Shown: positions 45,686 to 58,800, counted from the first letter of the stretch. The stretch: DNA of 64,000 nt from Metaphire vulgaris (GCA_018105865.1 CM030848.1:250501-314500), one strand, 5' to 3'. Translations and numbers: made by a program. The notes: generated by a model not told the origin, from the letters alone.

Positions 45686-46192
45686 TATATGCATTCAGGT
45701 GAGACCCCCATATGCTAAATCTCCTAAATCCAACACCCCTCAATGTGTACATAACATATGGATGACCCTGAATGGAATTATGGCAATTGTACCACTTTAC
45801 ATGTCCTTGTAGTATGTCCATCATTATTCCATTTACAAATAACCAAACACTGTTAAGTGGAGACTGAATGTGCTCAATTGCGGTGAGTTGAGTAGTTCAT
45901 TGTAAAACAATCCTGAGATAAATATACCTATCAACATTATCACAATCTCAATTTTAAAATAATGTCTTTATACACAGCAACTTGAAACTAATAAAATAAT
46001 CTGGGCTTTAGACAAGATGATTGGTGAGTCAAATATTCATTTTCAGCAATAAGCAAATAGCAATCCTACTATTCAACCTAAGAGAAAAGAATTCAAGAAT
46101 TCCACTGATAAATGAATTCACTCAGAATGAAAGTAATTAAATACAGTAAAACCCTCGTTATCATGCGTAGGTCTGGAACGGATTTCCCAGTA

Positions 46193-46610
46193 CAGTAGAA
46201 CTCTGTTATGCAACATTTCCCGCCTGCATTCTGTTATCGCCCTCGCTATCAGGCATTGGGTTTGGTCCTATGTAATTTACTCGTTTAGAGGGTCTAAAAT
46301 CGTTATAGTACATTATATCCAATGAAACAGTAGAACAGGAAATCTGTCCACACCATCTCCCTATATCATTGACTGGGTGTCGGCATTCCTCAGAAACACA
46401 GGAGATGGAGGGAGGGATAGGGAGGGGTATTGAGAGAGAGAGAGAGAGAGAGCGACGAAGGTATGGAGAGAAGGAAAGAGAGCTAACGTTGTAATACGGC
46501 CGCCGGCTGTTTATAACCAAGACAGAGATGTATGTTATATGCGTTTAGCTTCTCAAAGACAGGAGACTGTTACACGCCTTTTGAATAATTATTGTAACAA
46601 TGTTCTACTG
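46193..46610. mobile_element. pogo/Tigger-type miniature element
   Basis: TA flanks (46191-46192, 46611-46612). Ends CAGTAGAACTCTGTTATGCA and, reverse-complemented, CAGTAGAACATTGTTACAAT. It sits inside the left end of another, truncated pogo-like terminus (ACAGTAAAACCCTCGTTATC at 46142). The minus-strand frame across it is an artefact. Confidence 0.75.
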
Positions 46611-46984
46611 TATCAGTTATTTATTAAATGTTAGTGATAACAACTACTGAATGATATTATGGTTAAAAGAGCATTTCACTAAAATTGTTGTAAAATTGCT
46701 GTGATCACTGAAAGTGTTACAAACGTCTTGTGTTTGAAGGCATAGGCACGTTAAAGGGCAGTGAGGAAACCAGATCCGAAATTCCAACCTCTAACTATTT
46801 TTATCAGATTAATTGGCAGATCACAGTATCAAAATATACAGCGCACAAAAGCATACATATTGATATTGACATAATATATAAAAATTAAAATGACCATAAG
46901 CAATTGAAAGAAATGCATAACCAACTTGAAAGCATTGCTCATTTGCTTTTTAAAAAAACATTTCATATCAGTAAATGTATTTGA

Positions 46985-49900
46985 TCAACTGAGTTTCCAG
47001 ATCTTGTTGCCATCGTTAAATTTCTCTTTAAATCCTTTTACAACTGTTGATGATTGATACCATATGAAGTCATCACTTTCAGTTTGATCACTGTTTTCTA
47101 AACATGAGGGTGTATCTGCTACACTAGTAGATTTATGCAGAGGGCTTGAAGCAGTTCTGGAGTCACTTGGTCCATCTCCCAAGGAGTCATCAAGTAATTC
47201 AATGCCAGAGATGTCAACTTTATCATCTGTTGTTAAGCTAATGTTTGGACTTCTTTTCACAACATGACTGAAGGTGAAGTTGATCAGAAAGCGAAGTCCT
47301 CTGTTGGGCGCGTTGAAAGACAGCTTGGGCAGTAGTCTTGCTGCTTCATAATTACAATTTCTTGGTGCCCAGAAAAGTAAAAAAAGAGAAGTGCCAGAAT
47401 TTGGTGACTTTGTATTATCGAGGAAATTCTTGGCAATCAGTTGTCTGAAGACTTTCCGCATACAACACTTGTGTGATATAATGGTGCCTTCATAAAATTC
47501 TGTTGGAAAATTTATCATGAACGATTCTTTTGGGCTAATGATACTAGGACCAAAAATAACAAGAATTTTCCTAACTGGCACAATGTTGGTAAACACATAA
47601 TTGACAGCGCTGAACAAGGCTTCAATATCTTGAAGAAACACTTCCTGACAATTCACTGACCTACTCTTGCATTTATCATTCTCACATATTTTCTATAAAA
47701 AAGACAGACATGAAAAGTCAATTATTTCTAAAAGCAACATACAACAACCAAAACAGTTGTTCTGATGCTCCAGTCTAATGAATAATGACATCTACAGGGT
47801 GGAACAAAAAAACCGGACTAGTCACATGTCACATTTAGGTTTGCATTCAATATAGTCCATTTTTTGTGCCACCCTGTATTACTGGTCCTACAAAGTAATA
47901 ATAATTAATAATCATGAACTGATTATAGTGGCATATCGTATAAGTACTGCTAGGACACCTAACAATAGACAATACAGTATATCTGACAATGATCAACGTT
48001 CTGGATAACTATGAACAAACAGAGCAGTTTTCAGTTCTTGTTTAAATGCATCTAAAGTCTTTGCCATAGTTGTTGATGGCAGGCTATTGCAAATTTTGAC
48101 AGCTGCCACTGAAAATATGCGGTCACCAATGGTAACGTGGCGTGTATATGGAACAATGAGATTAAGAGTGTACGCAGATCACAATTGTTGACGAGAGTTG
48201 ATGTCAGATATCTTGCAGAAATCAGCCGACAGATGCGATGGCGTCATACCACGAGGACACCGATAAGCAAGGATTGCCAATTTGTATTCAATCTGCTGTG
48301 GAACTGGAAGCCAGTGAAGTTCATAAAGAAGCAGTGTCACGTGGTCTGATCTTCTGGCTTCATAGACAAGACGTGCTGCTGTATTGAGGACAGCCTGAAG
48401 CCTGTCAGTAAAATGACCATAAGCAATTGAAAGAAATGCATAACCAACTTGAAAGCATTGCTCATTTGCTTTTAAAAAAAATTTCATATCAGTAAATGTA
48501 TTTGATCAACTGAGTTTCCAGATCTTGTTGCCATCGTTAAATTTCTCTTTAAATCCTTTTACAACTGTTGATGATTGATACCATATGAAGTCATCACTTT
48601 CAGTTTGATCACTGTTTTCTAAGCTGCCTTGGTAGCCCCGCCAAAAGCACAGTGCAATAGTCCAAGTGTGGCATAACCAGAGACACCACTAAAGTCTTTA
48701 CAACAGAAGGTGGAATTGAGTTCTGAATGCTTCAAATTCTTCTCAGGATTGGGAAGCAGCAGGATGCCATTTTCTAAACTTGTGTTGTCATGGAGATGTT
48801 ACAATCAACGTACACAATGAGGTTATGGACACAAGTATCCCTAGCAATGTATTCTGAACCAGCATGGATGGTGGTGGATGGAACCTGGTATTGACGACAT
48901 GTGGTTGAGCACCACAATGCCTCTGTTTTGTTGACATTAAGTTGCAGATGATTTGATATAGTCCAATCAGCTATCTCACTGAGATAGCTCCATAAGAGCC
49001 ACTCATCTGATAAGTAAGATCCGTAACAGCTGGCTTGCAGACCCCACACACCTTTGTGTTGTCCGCGTACAAATGGGGGCGACAGACATTGCTGTTCAAT
49101 AAATTGCTGTAAGTCCACCGTATACAGGAAGAAGAGGATTGATCCCAGAACTTAGTCTTGAGAAACACACCTCAGTTGGAGTGGAGGAAGATGTTGCACA
49201 ATGGACGAATTGCATGCATGCACTCAAGTATGAGTGAAACCAGCTGAGAACTACTCCACCCAGCCCACATGAGGTCTCCAGACACCTTAGTAAAATTTCA
49301 TGATCTACTGTATCGAACACAGCAGATTAATCCAAAAGCCCAATAATAAAGGTCTATTATTTAGTGCAAGGGTATTCAACTGGCAGCCCGCAGAACAGAT
49401 CCAGCCTGCCAGGGGGTGTGAAATGGACTGCGAAGATACTAAAATGATCAATAACTTTTTTCTAATACATATGAAAGTCTTATTTTCAACTTGCACCTGC
49501 CCCTTGGGCATCAGTCATACAAAATTTTTGGCCCTTCATGAAATTTATTTGAATACCCCTCATGTAGTGACAGCCAAAATAAATTGAAACAAAATATCAC
49601 TCCATGAACTAAAACACTAGGCTCCATTTCACATGAATTATAGGGAAAATTTAACAAAAGTCAGATTCCTGCATAGAATAACAGAATTGTAGACTTATTT
49701 AGACTTATTTTAATATTAACAGAAGACTGTGTGGGGGCACAGTGGTTTTGGACTGCAACACAACAAGCCCAGAACAAGTCCCTAGTATTCACTGGAGTTT
49801 ATATTAGAACCCAATCAGGCAAAGTCAGGTCTTTCTTTCCTTTGGGATTAGTTAATCAGCAACAGTCTTGACTGAGAAGGTTACTGTGGGACTTATCAAA

Positions 49901-50065
49901 GAAATGCAACGCCACCATTGGATTAATAAAGTAACGCAAGCAAGTAAAGTAACTCCATGCAGAGCTAATGGGCAGTGCATCCCGAAAAGATTTAAAAGCT
50001 CATGGAAATACCATTTTACAACAACAATGTCAAATAACATTTTTACTGGTCATTAATGTTGTTTC

Positions 50066-50116
<51 letters not shown>

Positions 50117-50687
50117 GCCAATTGGGCTTCTATATCACCAGCATGTGAGATGAAATGTGTGGATTACTATTGCCATCCTCACAGACAATTAGGGGAAAAC
50201 AAATTGTCAAAAGGTGACTACAGTCAACCATGGTCAGATTTGAGTTAGTATCGCATGACAAAAACTTCTACCACTACTCCAACCCAAGCCCTTATGTGAA
50301 TTATATGTTTAATAAAATAAGACGCCATCAGTGAATAAGTGCTGCCATGAAAAGATATTAACCCTTCACAGCAACTAAACAAGACCTGATGAAACATAAC
50401 TGACACAATTCAGTGTGTCCATAAAGTTAACACACTGCAAATATGTCAAAAACATACATTCACGTTGAAGCAAACCCAAAATAACCAACCTTAGTTTCAA
50501 CGGAGATGACATCTTTAAGCTGGTCGTAGGTCATAGGTATCTGACCTCTCTCATACAAAAGATACTTAACCAAGTCGTTTATGATACCACTGCGTTCACT
50601 GGTTGGCACGACGCCTTCAAGACATACGTCCAAAGCTTGTACTCCTGTGCTTCCGTGTCTGCTGCTGAAGATACTTGGTCCTGCCAT
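46985..50687 (-). CDS. MAD2L1BP: MAD2L1-binding protein (p31comet)
   Basis: p31comet is a HORMA-like adaptor that binds closed MAD2 and delivers it to the TRIP13 ATPase, silencing the spindle checkpoint. Two exons on the minus strand: 50490-50687 (ATG at 50687, donor GTTGGT) and 46985-47692 (acceptor TTTATAG), joined in phase 0 to 301 codons; the human protein is 274 aa. Conserved pieces are LVKYLLYERGQIPMTYDQLK in exon 1, then PKESFMINF, FNAPNRGLRF and the C-terminal FIWYQSSTVVKGFKE, matching human YIWFQAPVTFKGFRE. An acidic, Ser-rich insert before the last motif is longer than in human. The 2.8-kb intron carries a decayed LINE and a duplicate of this gene's own 3' end. It is divergent from the candidate gene at 51480. 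Confidence 0.95.
47795..47876. mobile_element. mariner-type miniature element in the MAD2L1BP intron
   Basis: TA flanks with ends CAGGGTGGAACAAAAAAACC and, reverse-complemented, CAGGGTGGCACAAAAAATGG. 82 bp, non-coding. Confidence 0.75.
48126..49345 (-). mobile_element. Decayed CR1/L2-like LINE reverse transcriptase
   Basis: Running down the minus strand the RT order is preserved: FDTVDHEILLRCLE (about 49315), HLYADNTKV (about 49070; the YADD box reads YADN), LQLNVNKTEALW (about 48940), MPHLDYCTVLLAGLP (about 48660), RLQAVLNTAARLVYE (about 48385) and LHWLPVPQQIEYKLAILAY (about 48320). Frames shift between blocks and stops occur, so it is inactive. It is interrupted at 48409-48622 by a copy of MAD2L1BP sequence. 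It lies in the MAD2L1BP intron in the same orientation as the gene. Confidence 0.85.
48409..48622 (-). pseudogene. MAD2L1BP: Near-identical duplicate of the MAD2L1BP 3' end inside a LINE
   Basis: This 214-bp block matches 46886-47101 almost base for base (differences only in an A/T homopolymer). It covers the last ~39 codons, stop codon and ~100 bp of 3'UTR of MAD2L1BP in the same orientation. Its borders split the LINE frame exactly between LAGLPR and LTDRLQ. There is no poly(A) tract or target duplication. It is too short to be functional. Confidence 0.9.
49732..49830 (+). mobile_element. SINE head fragment
   Basis: GGGGGCACAGTGGTTTTGGACT resembles the start of the SINE at 5282 (GCACAGTGGAGTAGTGG), but the B box is degraded. 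Confidence 0.4.
50068..50115. repeat. (GAT)n microsatellite
   Basis: Sixteen GAT units in the MAD2L1BP intron, giving a poly-Asp open frame. Confidence 0.97.
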
Positions 50688-51479
50688 ATTATTCCAGTGC
50701 AAATGATGTTGTTTCTAATATCTGACAAAATAAATTCACCACAATTAGACACATGCTAAATGTATACTACCAGATGCTCGACATCTGAGTCGAGCATATA
50801 GTATATACTCTCTTGTCTATCACCAAAAAAACTCAAGCAGAAATATTCAATAAGAACAATTATATTTAAGGAAGTCTGATTTCGTGAAACAAGTCCATTG
50901 AAATGCAATTGAGAATTAAGCACATTTTTGCAGAGACAGAGGAGGCAATCGAAATAAAAGACTTCCATTCTCTGCTAAAATGACATAGCATAACTGCATT
51001 TTCAGCCAGAGGACATCTGTCCAATTAAAATACGATATCAGATGGAGGCTGCCCCCGTTGTGACCGCCCGCCCCCCATCCGGAATATAAGAAAGCAAAAT
51101 CTCGTGAATTTGTATAGCGTTTTTAAAGCAGCACCGCAGAAGCTGCTTATTCTTAGGCGCTTAATCTTAATACGAAATGGCTATAGCCAAAAGGTGGGAG
51201 TCAGGCATGCAGACAGGGCCATTTTATCCAGAGTCATTGGGACGTTACGTTACGGCCATGTGGGAAATTATAAGATTTGGATTTTGGAGTTGGAATGATT
51301 TGCCGATTGCACTACGTGATCAACTCGTCTCACGCCGTTTTCCTGAATAAACTCAGCGGCGCACTTGTAAAGATCGTGCCTCAGAAATTAACTATATATA
51401 TCTAATAAGATAAAACAGACTTACTTAGATGATGCAGTAATATACGCTCTATTATACCATATAGCTCGCGCAATCATTT
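50688..51479. promoter_or_regulatory. Shared upstream region of MAD2L1BP (minus) and the candidate gene (plus)
   Basis: The 790 bp lie between two divergent start codons. A C-rich, CpG-bearing patch GACCGCCCGCCCCCCATCC lies at about 51061; the remainder is AT-rich. No TATA box is convincingly placed. A bidirectional promoter is inference from the geometry. Confidence 0.35.
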
Positions 51480-52056
51480 ATGAAGCGCAAATTTAACGAG
51501 CAAATACTAAATAAAGCTCTTGATGAAAACGCTTACTTGTCAAAAGCCAAACATTTTCATTTTAAAGAATTCGAAGATTCAAAATTGGAATCACTAAATA
51601 CCGGAATTCACGGAAGTGCAGTTGGCGCACCGCGTGCATATCATGGTAGGTCAGTAAGAAGATAAAAATCGCTTTGCATTATAATCCAATATCTCAAGAA
51701 TTTCTTTAGATATATCATATTCATTTTCTGTGTTCATATAATTTAAATTTTAATGTAACGATACACCAAATGTATGATTGAAAATAAGTCCTCTAAGCCA
51801 GAGTGAAAAAGCATACCCGGTACTACATATAAAGAAAACCAGTATTGATGTTTTTGGTCTAGAGTTGAAATCAGTGGTTCGTTTCACGTTTTCAGCCAGA
51901 AAAATAAAAACGTATCTATTTGACAGTTAGCTCTAGGATACAGTAGCAAGTCAACAAATCCTTATAAGCAATTTTGCTTTAGCAGGAATTGCAACGTTGC
52001 CAGATGTGATTAAAAGTTTGTTCTCGAAGTTCAAGAATCAATGTGAATCTGTTTGA
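51480..52056 (+). CDS. Candidate small two-exon gene, product unknown
   Basis: Exon 1, 51480-51645, opens with ATG (MKRKFNEQILNKALDENAY...) and ends at donor GTAGGT in phase 1. Exon 2, 51944-52056, follows acceptor GATACAG and ends at TGA, giving 92 codons. AATAAA lies at 52109-52114, 53 bp after the stop. The peptide is charged and probably helical at the start, has a Gly/Ala stretch HGSAVGAPRAYH in the middle, and ends IATLPDVIKSLFSKFKNQC. No signal peptide or membrane segment is evident. I do not recognise the family. It is divergent from MAD2L1BP and convergent with EXOSC8. The acceptor has a weak pyrimidine tract, so the exon 2 join is the least secure part. Confidence 0.5.
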
Positions 52057-52108
52057 ATAGCAGCTTCATTGTGAGCAAAGCTTGGAGTTTAAATGTTTTG
52101 CATATGTG

Positions 52109-52114
52109 AATAAA
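52109..52114 (+). terminator. Polyadenylation signal of the candidate gene at 51480
   Basis: Canonical AATAAA 53 bp after the predicted stop codon. Support for the gene model depends on the exon 2 call. Confidence 0.45.
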
Positions 52115-52860
52115 GTTAGCAGTAATAAAAATAATAACATATACAATCCCAACAGCAATGCAAATTGTTCAAATTCTCCAGACTTTGAAACACGCACCAA
52201 TCCAATAACAACAGACCTGAGCATACCAAGTCCATTTTAATGGGATTATACCAATAACATTATGTACCCCAAAGAATTACAAAAACAATTCAGATACAAC
52301 TGAAATACTGAATCACAAGTTTGAAACTCTGTTGTCATCATTACAGAGTAAAAACTCAGTAGCAGCTTCTGCACAAGACCATTTGAGTCCATAATTAATC
52401 CATAACTATGCAAATATATCTAGTTTTGCAGCCTGCTCCTTGGAAATGCATCTTTAAGAATTTTTATCTACTAATATTCTTTCATATTGTTTACACTGGC
52501 ATTTAATGTTACAGTATTTGATTTCTTAAATATGATTGTTTCCATGCAAATGTTGTAAAACTGATTGGAACTTCTCCCCAACATGTTTGCTCATGTCTGC
52601 GTACTTTGGAAAGGCACTGAAGTCCTCCAGGCCTGACATAGTGATTTCGCAAATATTTATAAAGTGCTGTTCTTACAAAATATCAGTGGACCTAAGTCTG
52701 ATGAACTTGCAATAAACAGGCAATCTGGTTCAGACCAGTCAACGAGAAAAATGTAGAGAATACAACAACTTTGACACCAACTCTGCTGCAACGTAAATCA
52801 CATTGAAGCTGGTTTAAGTCATGAGGCACCATCAGTCCATCACTCAAAAGTAACAGAGCA

Positions 52861-55800
52861 TCAAGCTTCTGATTTAGTCAAAGCAGATTCAATCAGCGAT
52901 AAGACAAATGGAGTATGTCGTCGACCGTTTGAAATGCACTGCTGTACCTGGTCTTCGTTAACACTCCCTCCACCTACAAAAATAGAAGCAGCCAAGCAAA
53001 AAATTTATCAACAAATGTATTCACCACATGCCCAAATCCTTGCATCACATCATAGATTAAATATATGATCTGTGCAGCGTTATGTTATGACTTTTAACCA
53101 CACAAATACTAAGACAGTCCTCTAAACTTTGAAATTATTTTGTGTCAATGTGCTGTATGGCTAGTGACAAGGGGATTCAGTGCTGGCCTGTGAGTCATGA
53201 GGTCTGGGCCTCAAGAGTCAGTCACGGCTGAACAGTTTCAGTCATTTCCATCCCAGGTCTGTGTTTCAAGGTTACATCGGATGGAAAGAAGGGTGAAGAG
53301 GTAAAGACTGTCAATCACCCTCATTCAGCAGAAGCTATAAAAAATAGAAGGCACTAATCTTCAAAGCCTCTCTCTCTCACACTGGATTTGGACCCATCGA
53401 GTGACCATTACCATTACCTTCTATCCCCTAAACAAAAAAATACAAATCAAATTCTCACTTGTGGACTTAGTATTAAGATGTACCATTGATCGTCATTTCA
53501 AATTTTTTGCAAATTTTTTGCAAAAAACAAATCACCATTTGTGCAAATTTTTTGCAAAATTGTGCAAAAAAATTTTATGGCCAATGTTGGCAAATATGCA
53601 ATTTTTTTATATTTTTGGCAATTGTTTGCAATTAATACATTATAAATGAATTTTTTTTTCATTTTTTGCCTTTGCCTCCAAATGACGCCACTGATTAAAT
53701 CACGATTGTGTTATTTTGAATCAATATCATCGGTTCTGTTAAGATAAGTAGCATCATTTAGCTTATTAAAGTTTATATAATGGTGTTGAAAGCAAAATAT
53801 TTATGGATAGGAGGGGAAGCCCCAGAAGCCCTGCCTTCACCTAAACATGATCATCTCAGGAAGATGAAATCACAAATTTGTTATAAAACTCACCATTGTA
53901 AAAAGCAGTGCATAACATTACTTTGTCTTGCTTTGCATCTATTAAATTTGATATCTCCATTATATAATTGCATTACAAAAATGACTACTGGTAAAGATAG
54001 GGACCACAGATTCTAGTGGTTAATTTGTAAATGATAAGTACACTCTAACTCACTCACTCACTCACTCACTCACTCACTCACTCACTCACTCACTCACTCA
54101 CTCACTCACTCACTCACTCACTCACTCACTCACTCACTCACACACTGACTGACTGACTGACAGATTAGAAATAACTAATAATAGTATTGCAAAAAGATGG
54201 TTCATTCTTTTCAACACTATGATAACTTTCTAATCACCATTCATATCTGAATGAAAAACATCGGTGTTATTATTTATATTTTGACAATTTGTAGAACACA
54301 ACACGAGGCAAACTTTAGGTCTGCTTTTTATGTAAATTAAGTGGTCAACAAACTCCATGAAAAATTATAAGACACTCAACATATTGCTTATTAAATTGAG
54401 AATTTACTTTTACCCAAAATACAGTAATAAATCCAGTTTACCAGTTTTGTGAATGACACAGATGTTATCCGAGTCAATGGCAGCAGCAGAAATGTCATTC
54501 AAAGTGACGACCGTAACCGACAGTGAGGCGTGCTTTTCCTCTTCACGCACGGGATCAACGTACAAAGTCTCTCTACAACAAAACACCTCAAATGCCTACA
54601 TCAGAGATTAATAACAAGTATACTAGTCTTGTCAATGCAAATGTAAATTCAATGATGTCTCAGGCACTGCATAAGCAGCTCATATATGGCTTTTCTCCAT
54701 AAGTCTTAAATGGCTGGTCAACACGTTCTACAGTCTTTCTTTAATTGTATTAATCCATTTCTTTGCCTTTTCTCTTATTTGATTTCTGTTGACCATTCCA
54801 AACATTGCGATTGTTCAAAACCAGCGTGATATGAACAAAATAGAACAGCTTCAGCTATAACACCCCTTTAGTGATGTCTTTTTGTAGATGAAGCAGTCTT
54901 TTGATGTCTTTGTTGCACATTCTTTCTCTTATACATCTTCCTCTGAGACAGGCTGTCCTGAAAACTTCTAATCGTTGCTCTAGAGGTCGCTTCATTGTCA
55001 AGGTTTCAAAGTAATAAAGTAGGCAACTTAGGACAATAATTGTGTCTCACACATATGGAGTTTGATTAAAGTCTCAAGCTGGACACATCATACCTAGTGC
55101 TTGTAAGACATTCCCTGTTGCGCCAATCATGCTTTTGATGTCATTTCTATTCCATCCATTGGTGGGTCCGATGGTTCCTCTGAGATATACAAAGTTCTCT
55201 GCTTGCTTCAGGCTTTCATTCCCCATTTTGATATTAAATTTGCAGCTATTTTTCAAGGGAGTTGAGTCTCTGGTTTTTCCACATGCACTTTCATACCCAT
55301 TTTCTCACTCTCTTCAACAATTCCATCCACCATAGCTAGCAGCTTTCCTTGCATTCCAGCAAACAATGATACATCATCTTCATCAACATTGCAGAAGTGG
55401 TAAATGCTTAAGTCGACTGTCTTAGTATCAATGTACACAATGAAACTTTTCACACATTGCTTTGCTTTGCTGTCCTTTCTTGGTTTTTTAGTCTTTACAG
55501 TCAAACACGCTATTAATGACATTCGGCAATGTTACCATCCATTAAAGAAAGTCTTTCTCACTCACAGTCATCATCAAAATATCAATAGTCAATCTCTGTC
55601 AGCTGCCAACTCCACTCAGCATTGCAAAATACGAAAAATTCATCTGACAATACATCATCTGGGCGCTTGAATGCAGCTCTCTAACTAGAAGATGTCTGCA
55701 AGTCCAAAACGAAGAACTCCTCTAAACACATTCAAACCCGATGTGCATTGGAATTTTGAAAAAGTGAAATCTGTCAATCTTGATAAGAACGACTCACTTC

Positions 55801-58800
55801 TCAAAGACGCTGGAAGTGGTTGCCACCGGTCGACTTCTGATGTTCAGAGAAGTTTTTTGCTTGAAGTCAATCTCTATCGCTCCTGTTTCTTCATTTACCA
55901 ATGCCTTTGGAAGCTTTACTAAATCACAAGAACATTCAACTACTGATCTCAAGTAATTGAATTAATAACGATATATAATGAAATACCGTAATAATGGAAA
56001 GAAACACTTTAAAGTTTCTGCCATGGCTGGGAACATAATGATTGACAGACCAGTGCTCTAACCACTGCTCCATCAATAAAACTTACGTGCTTCCAGATTT
56101 AAAATTACGTGCTTCTAGATTTAATTTTAAACATGAACAGTCTGAGAGGCATCTTTCAAAAGTGTATTTATGGAACAAATGTCTGAGGTACTCTAACTCA
56201 CCGTTACACAGAGCTGCGGTCAGAGCCATTGTGCATGCATCCAACAGGTTACCATCATAATTCAAGCAAATCAAGTCACAGTAGAGCACCCAGCACATCT
56301 GAAACGTGCACGTAATACAGTCTCAGAATCATAAAGTTCTATCCTGCAGGAACGCATTTTAAAATTGAACATGAGCTTATCTGTTCCCAGAAAAATGCAC
56401 ATACCTTAGACAGACATTTTTACATGATATGTAGTCACTGTATAATCAGAGAAAGAAGAATGAAATGGACCAGATAAATATTCAGGAAGGAAGAAATAAG
56501 AAACCCAAAACATATTTTCGATTAACAACAAACCAGAGGGGAGAAAGCCTAAAGGAAGACCGAAAAGATGATGGGTGGATGGATTGGAAGAGGATCCGAA
56601 CATGGCAGGACTGGATCTCAATGATCTCAGTGATCTCAATTGAAAAACTGATGGAAGACACCAAATGACCTTGGAAAAATAGCAAAGGATGTGCATAACT
56701 TTGGAGAGATGTCATGGAAAAGTCGACAGCTGGAGGGCGCAGACTTGACCTGAGTCACTGCGGTACTTGGAGACATTTGGGAACTATAGAAAGATGCATG
56801 TAAGTGTAAGTACAGTCGACTCCACTTAAGTGGATACCTGATAAGTGGATAAATCGGTTAAGTGGATAAGATTTTGAAGTCCCGTTTTGAGCTCCATGTA
56901 TTTCAATGGGACAGAAGTTCGTTTAAGTGGATACGCTGTAAGTGGATAATTTGCCTAACTGGATAACATTTTTTAGTCCAGTGGCCGTTCATTCTGTGTA
57001 AATGGAGACGGATAAGTGGATAACCAGCCACCAACATGGCCAAACTCACTGTCAACTTGTCAACTGTTGTCGTGATTGGCTGAACCATTGCCCACAGCCT
57101 TGAAAGGGCGGAGCAAAACAAGTCGACGCGCCATTTTCAAAGCTTCCTGCGTGTGATTGGCTGAAATGAACAGCTGCATAGGGTATATACATGGTTGGAG
57201 TTGCCGGGGGGAGGAAGGTTGGAGGGGGGTTGAACCCCCTCCCAGCTAACTTTGCAACCCTCCCAAAAATCACACGTTGGGTACATGCAGCCTCTGTCAT
57301 TCATTGAATTTCAGTCCTCAGCCCCCTCCCCCCAGCTCAAATTTCACAACTCCAACATAGAGTATAGAAAAGGCAGATAAGCAGCTGGTTGCGCGCCAAT
57401 TTAGGTTGTTATTACCCGACAGTAGGGGTGTGGAGAGCTTTGAACAGTACCGTCAATTGACGATGGGTTGCAACCAAATGTGATGCGTTCAACACGACTG
57501 GGGAAACTTCAAAGGCGGTCAGCAGCAATGAAGACCCAGTGGAAGAGGTGTCGAAGTAGAACAACCTCCCACGGACGTTGGCGACCACTCTCTAAGCAAT
57601 GGACGTCCTTTGATGATTTATGGAGGCTAATGGCAGAACATATGGAATCACTTGAAAGCCAGATTGCTGACTTCCATTGTAAAACTGTCACTCAGTGATC
57701 AACTACAAATTATTTTGATCGGAAATAGGACTAAATAGCAATGTGTATACTGTATACAGTAGTACATGAATGTTTTTGTCATTTAAGTTTTAATAATGTT
57801 ATTACACATAAGCCTACGGCCAACTTCGGGTAAGTGGATACGCCGCCTAACTGGATAATGTCGTGACGGTCCCAGGGCTATCCAGTTAAGCGGAGTCGAC
57901 TGTATGTGCTGACTTAGAAGCAGTAAAGTGGAGATTTCTGTGGGATTTAACTGACATAACAATTCTAGAAAACACTCACTGCACACTCTCCATTTACAAT
58001 CATTTATACAGTTCATCTGCCCATCAGCAATGATTTAGTGCTACTAAATATTACTGCATATACAGAAATGCCAAGCATCAAAGCAGACATTTTTAGTTTG
58101 AAACATCAGTGATGCCAGACTGAATCAATGTTTCTTAATACTGTCAAACCTCATTAAAATAGACTTTCAATTAACAAAGATAATTTCATTATGGTCAAGC
58201 CATGATTTGACAAGTTTCTCGGTAATCAATTGACAAGGAAGCTTTTTCAGTTTCTCAAAGTCTGGGCTAACGGGGATTTTACTGTTCCTAATTTTCTTAG
58301 TTATGCTCGGAAGAACTGAAGGAACGCGAAAACCGGAAGACCAAAGAGAAGATGGTTGGATGACATAAAGGAATGGACAGGTCTCAACCTTCAATGTGTG
58401 ATACATTTGGCCCAAGAAAGAAAAGGACCAAGGACAAAATTGGCCTCAACAGTCTACACAATCAGAGAGAGAAAGAGCACCAATGATATGAAGCACCTAC
58501 TAATTTAAGACAAGAACAATTATTCATAATTTATAAATAAATTAATAAATTTCAATAACTGAAGGCAGCTCACTCTTCCTTCAGCAATGCACAGATCTTC
58601 AAGAAGAACACATTTGGATCTACGTGCAAAACAGAGAAAATCTTCAAGTTCTAATTAATAATACAACTATATAAAGTGCAACAGAAAGGAATCACCTAAT
58701 ACTAATAATATATATATGTCAGAGAAATAAAACAGCAAAAATAAATTCAATATTTAAATACATTCATTTTAATTCAACATGTCCAATACCATTATTGCTG

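Larger units (their letters stand above)
43740..46984. other. Intergenic region between convergent SAYSD1 and MAD2L1BP
   Basis: No coding exon recognised. It contains a direct repeat of GGGTAGCAAACATCTG (about 44010 and 44138), a hAT element, a TTAA miniature element, an (AT)n(GT)n tract, a mariner-type element and a pogo-type element, each listed separately. The MAD2L1BP 3'UTR occupies the right end. Confidence 0.6.

Noticed and set aside
46206..46520. 104-codon minus-strand open frame near MAD2L1BP
   Set aside because: It lies entirely within the pogo-type miniature element and crosses a GA repeat.
57468..57698. 76-codon plus-strand frame inside the pogo-type element
   Set aside because: No transposase motif recognised; kept only as a possible remnant within the element.
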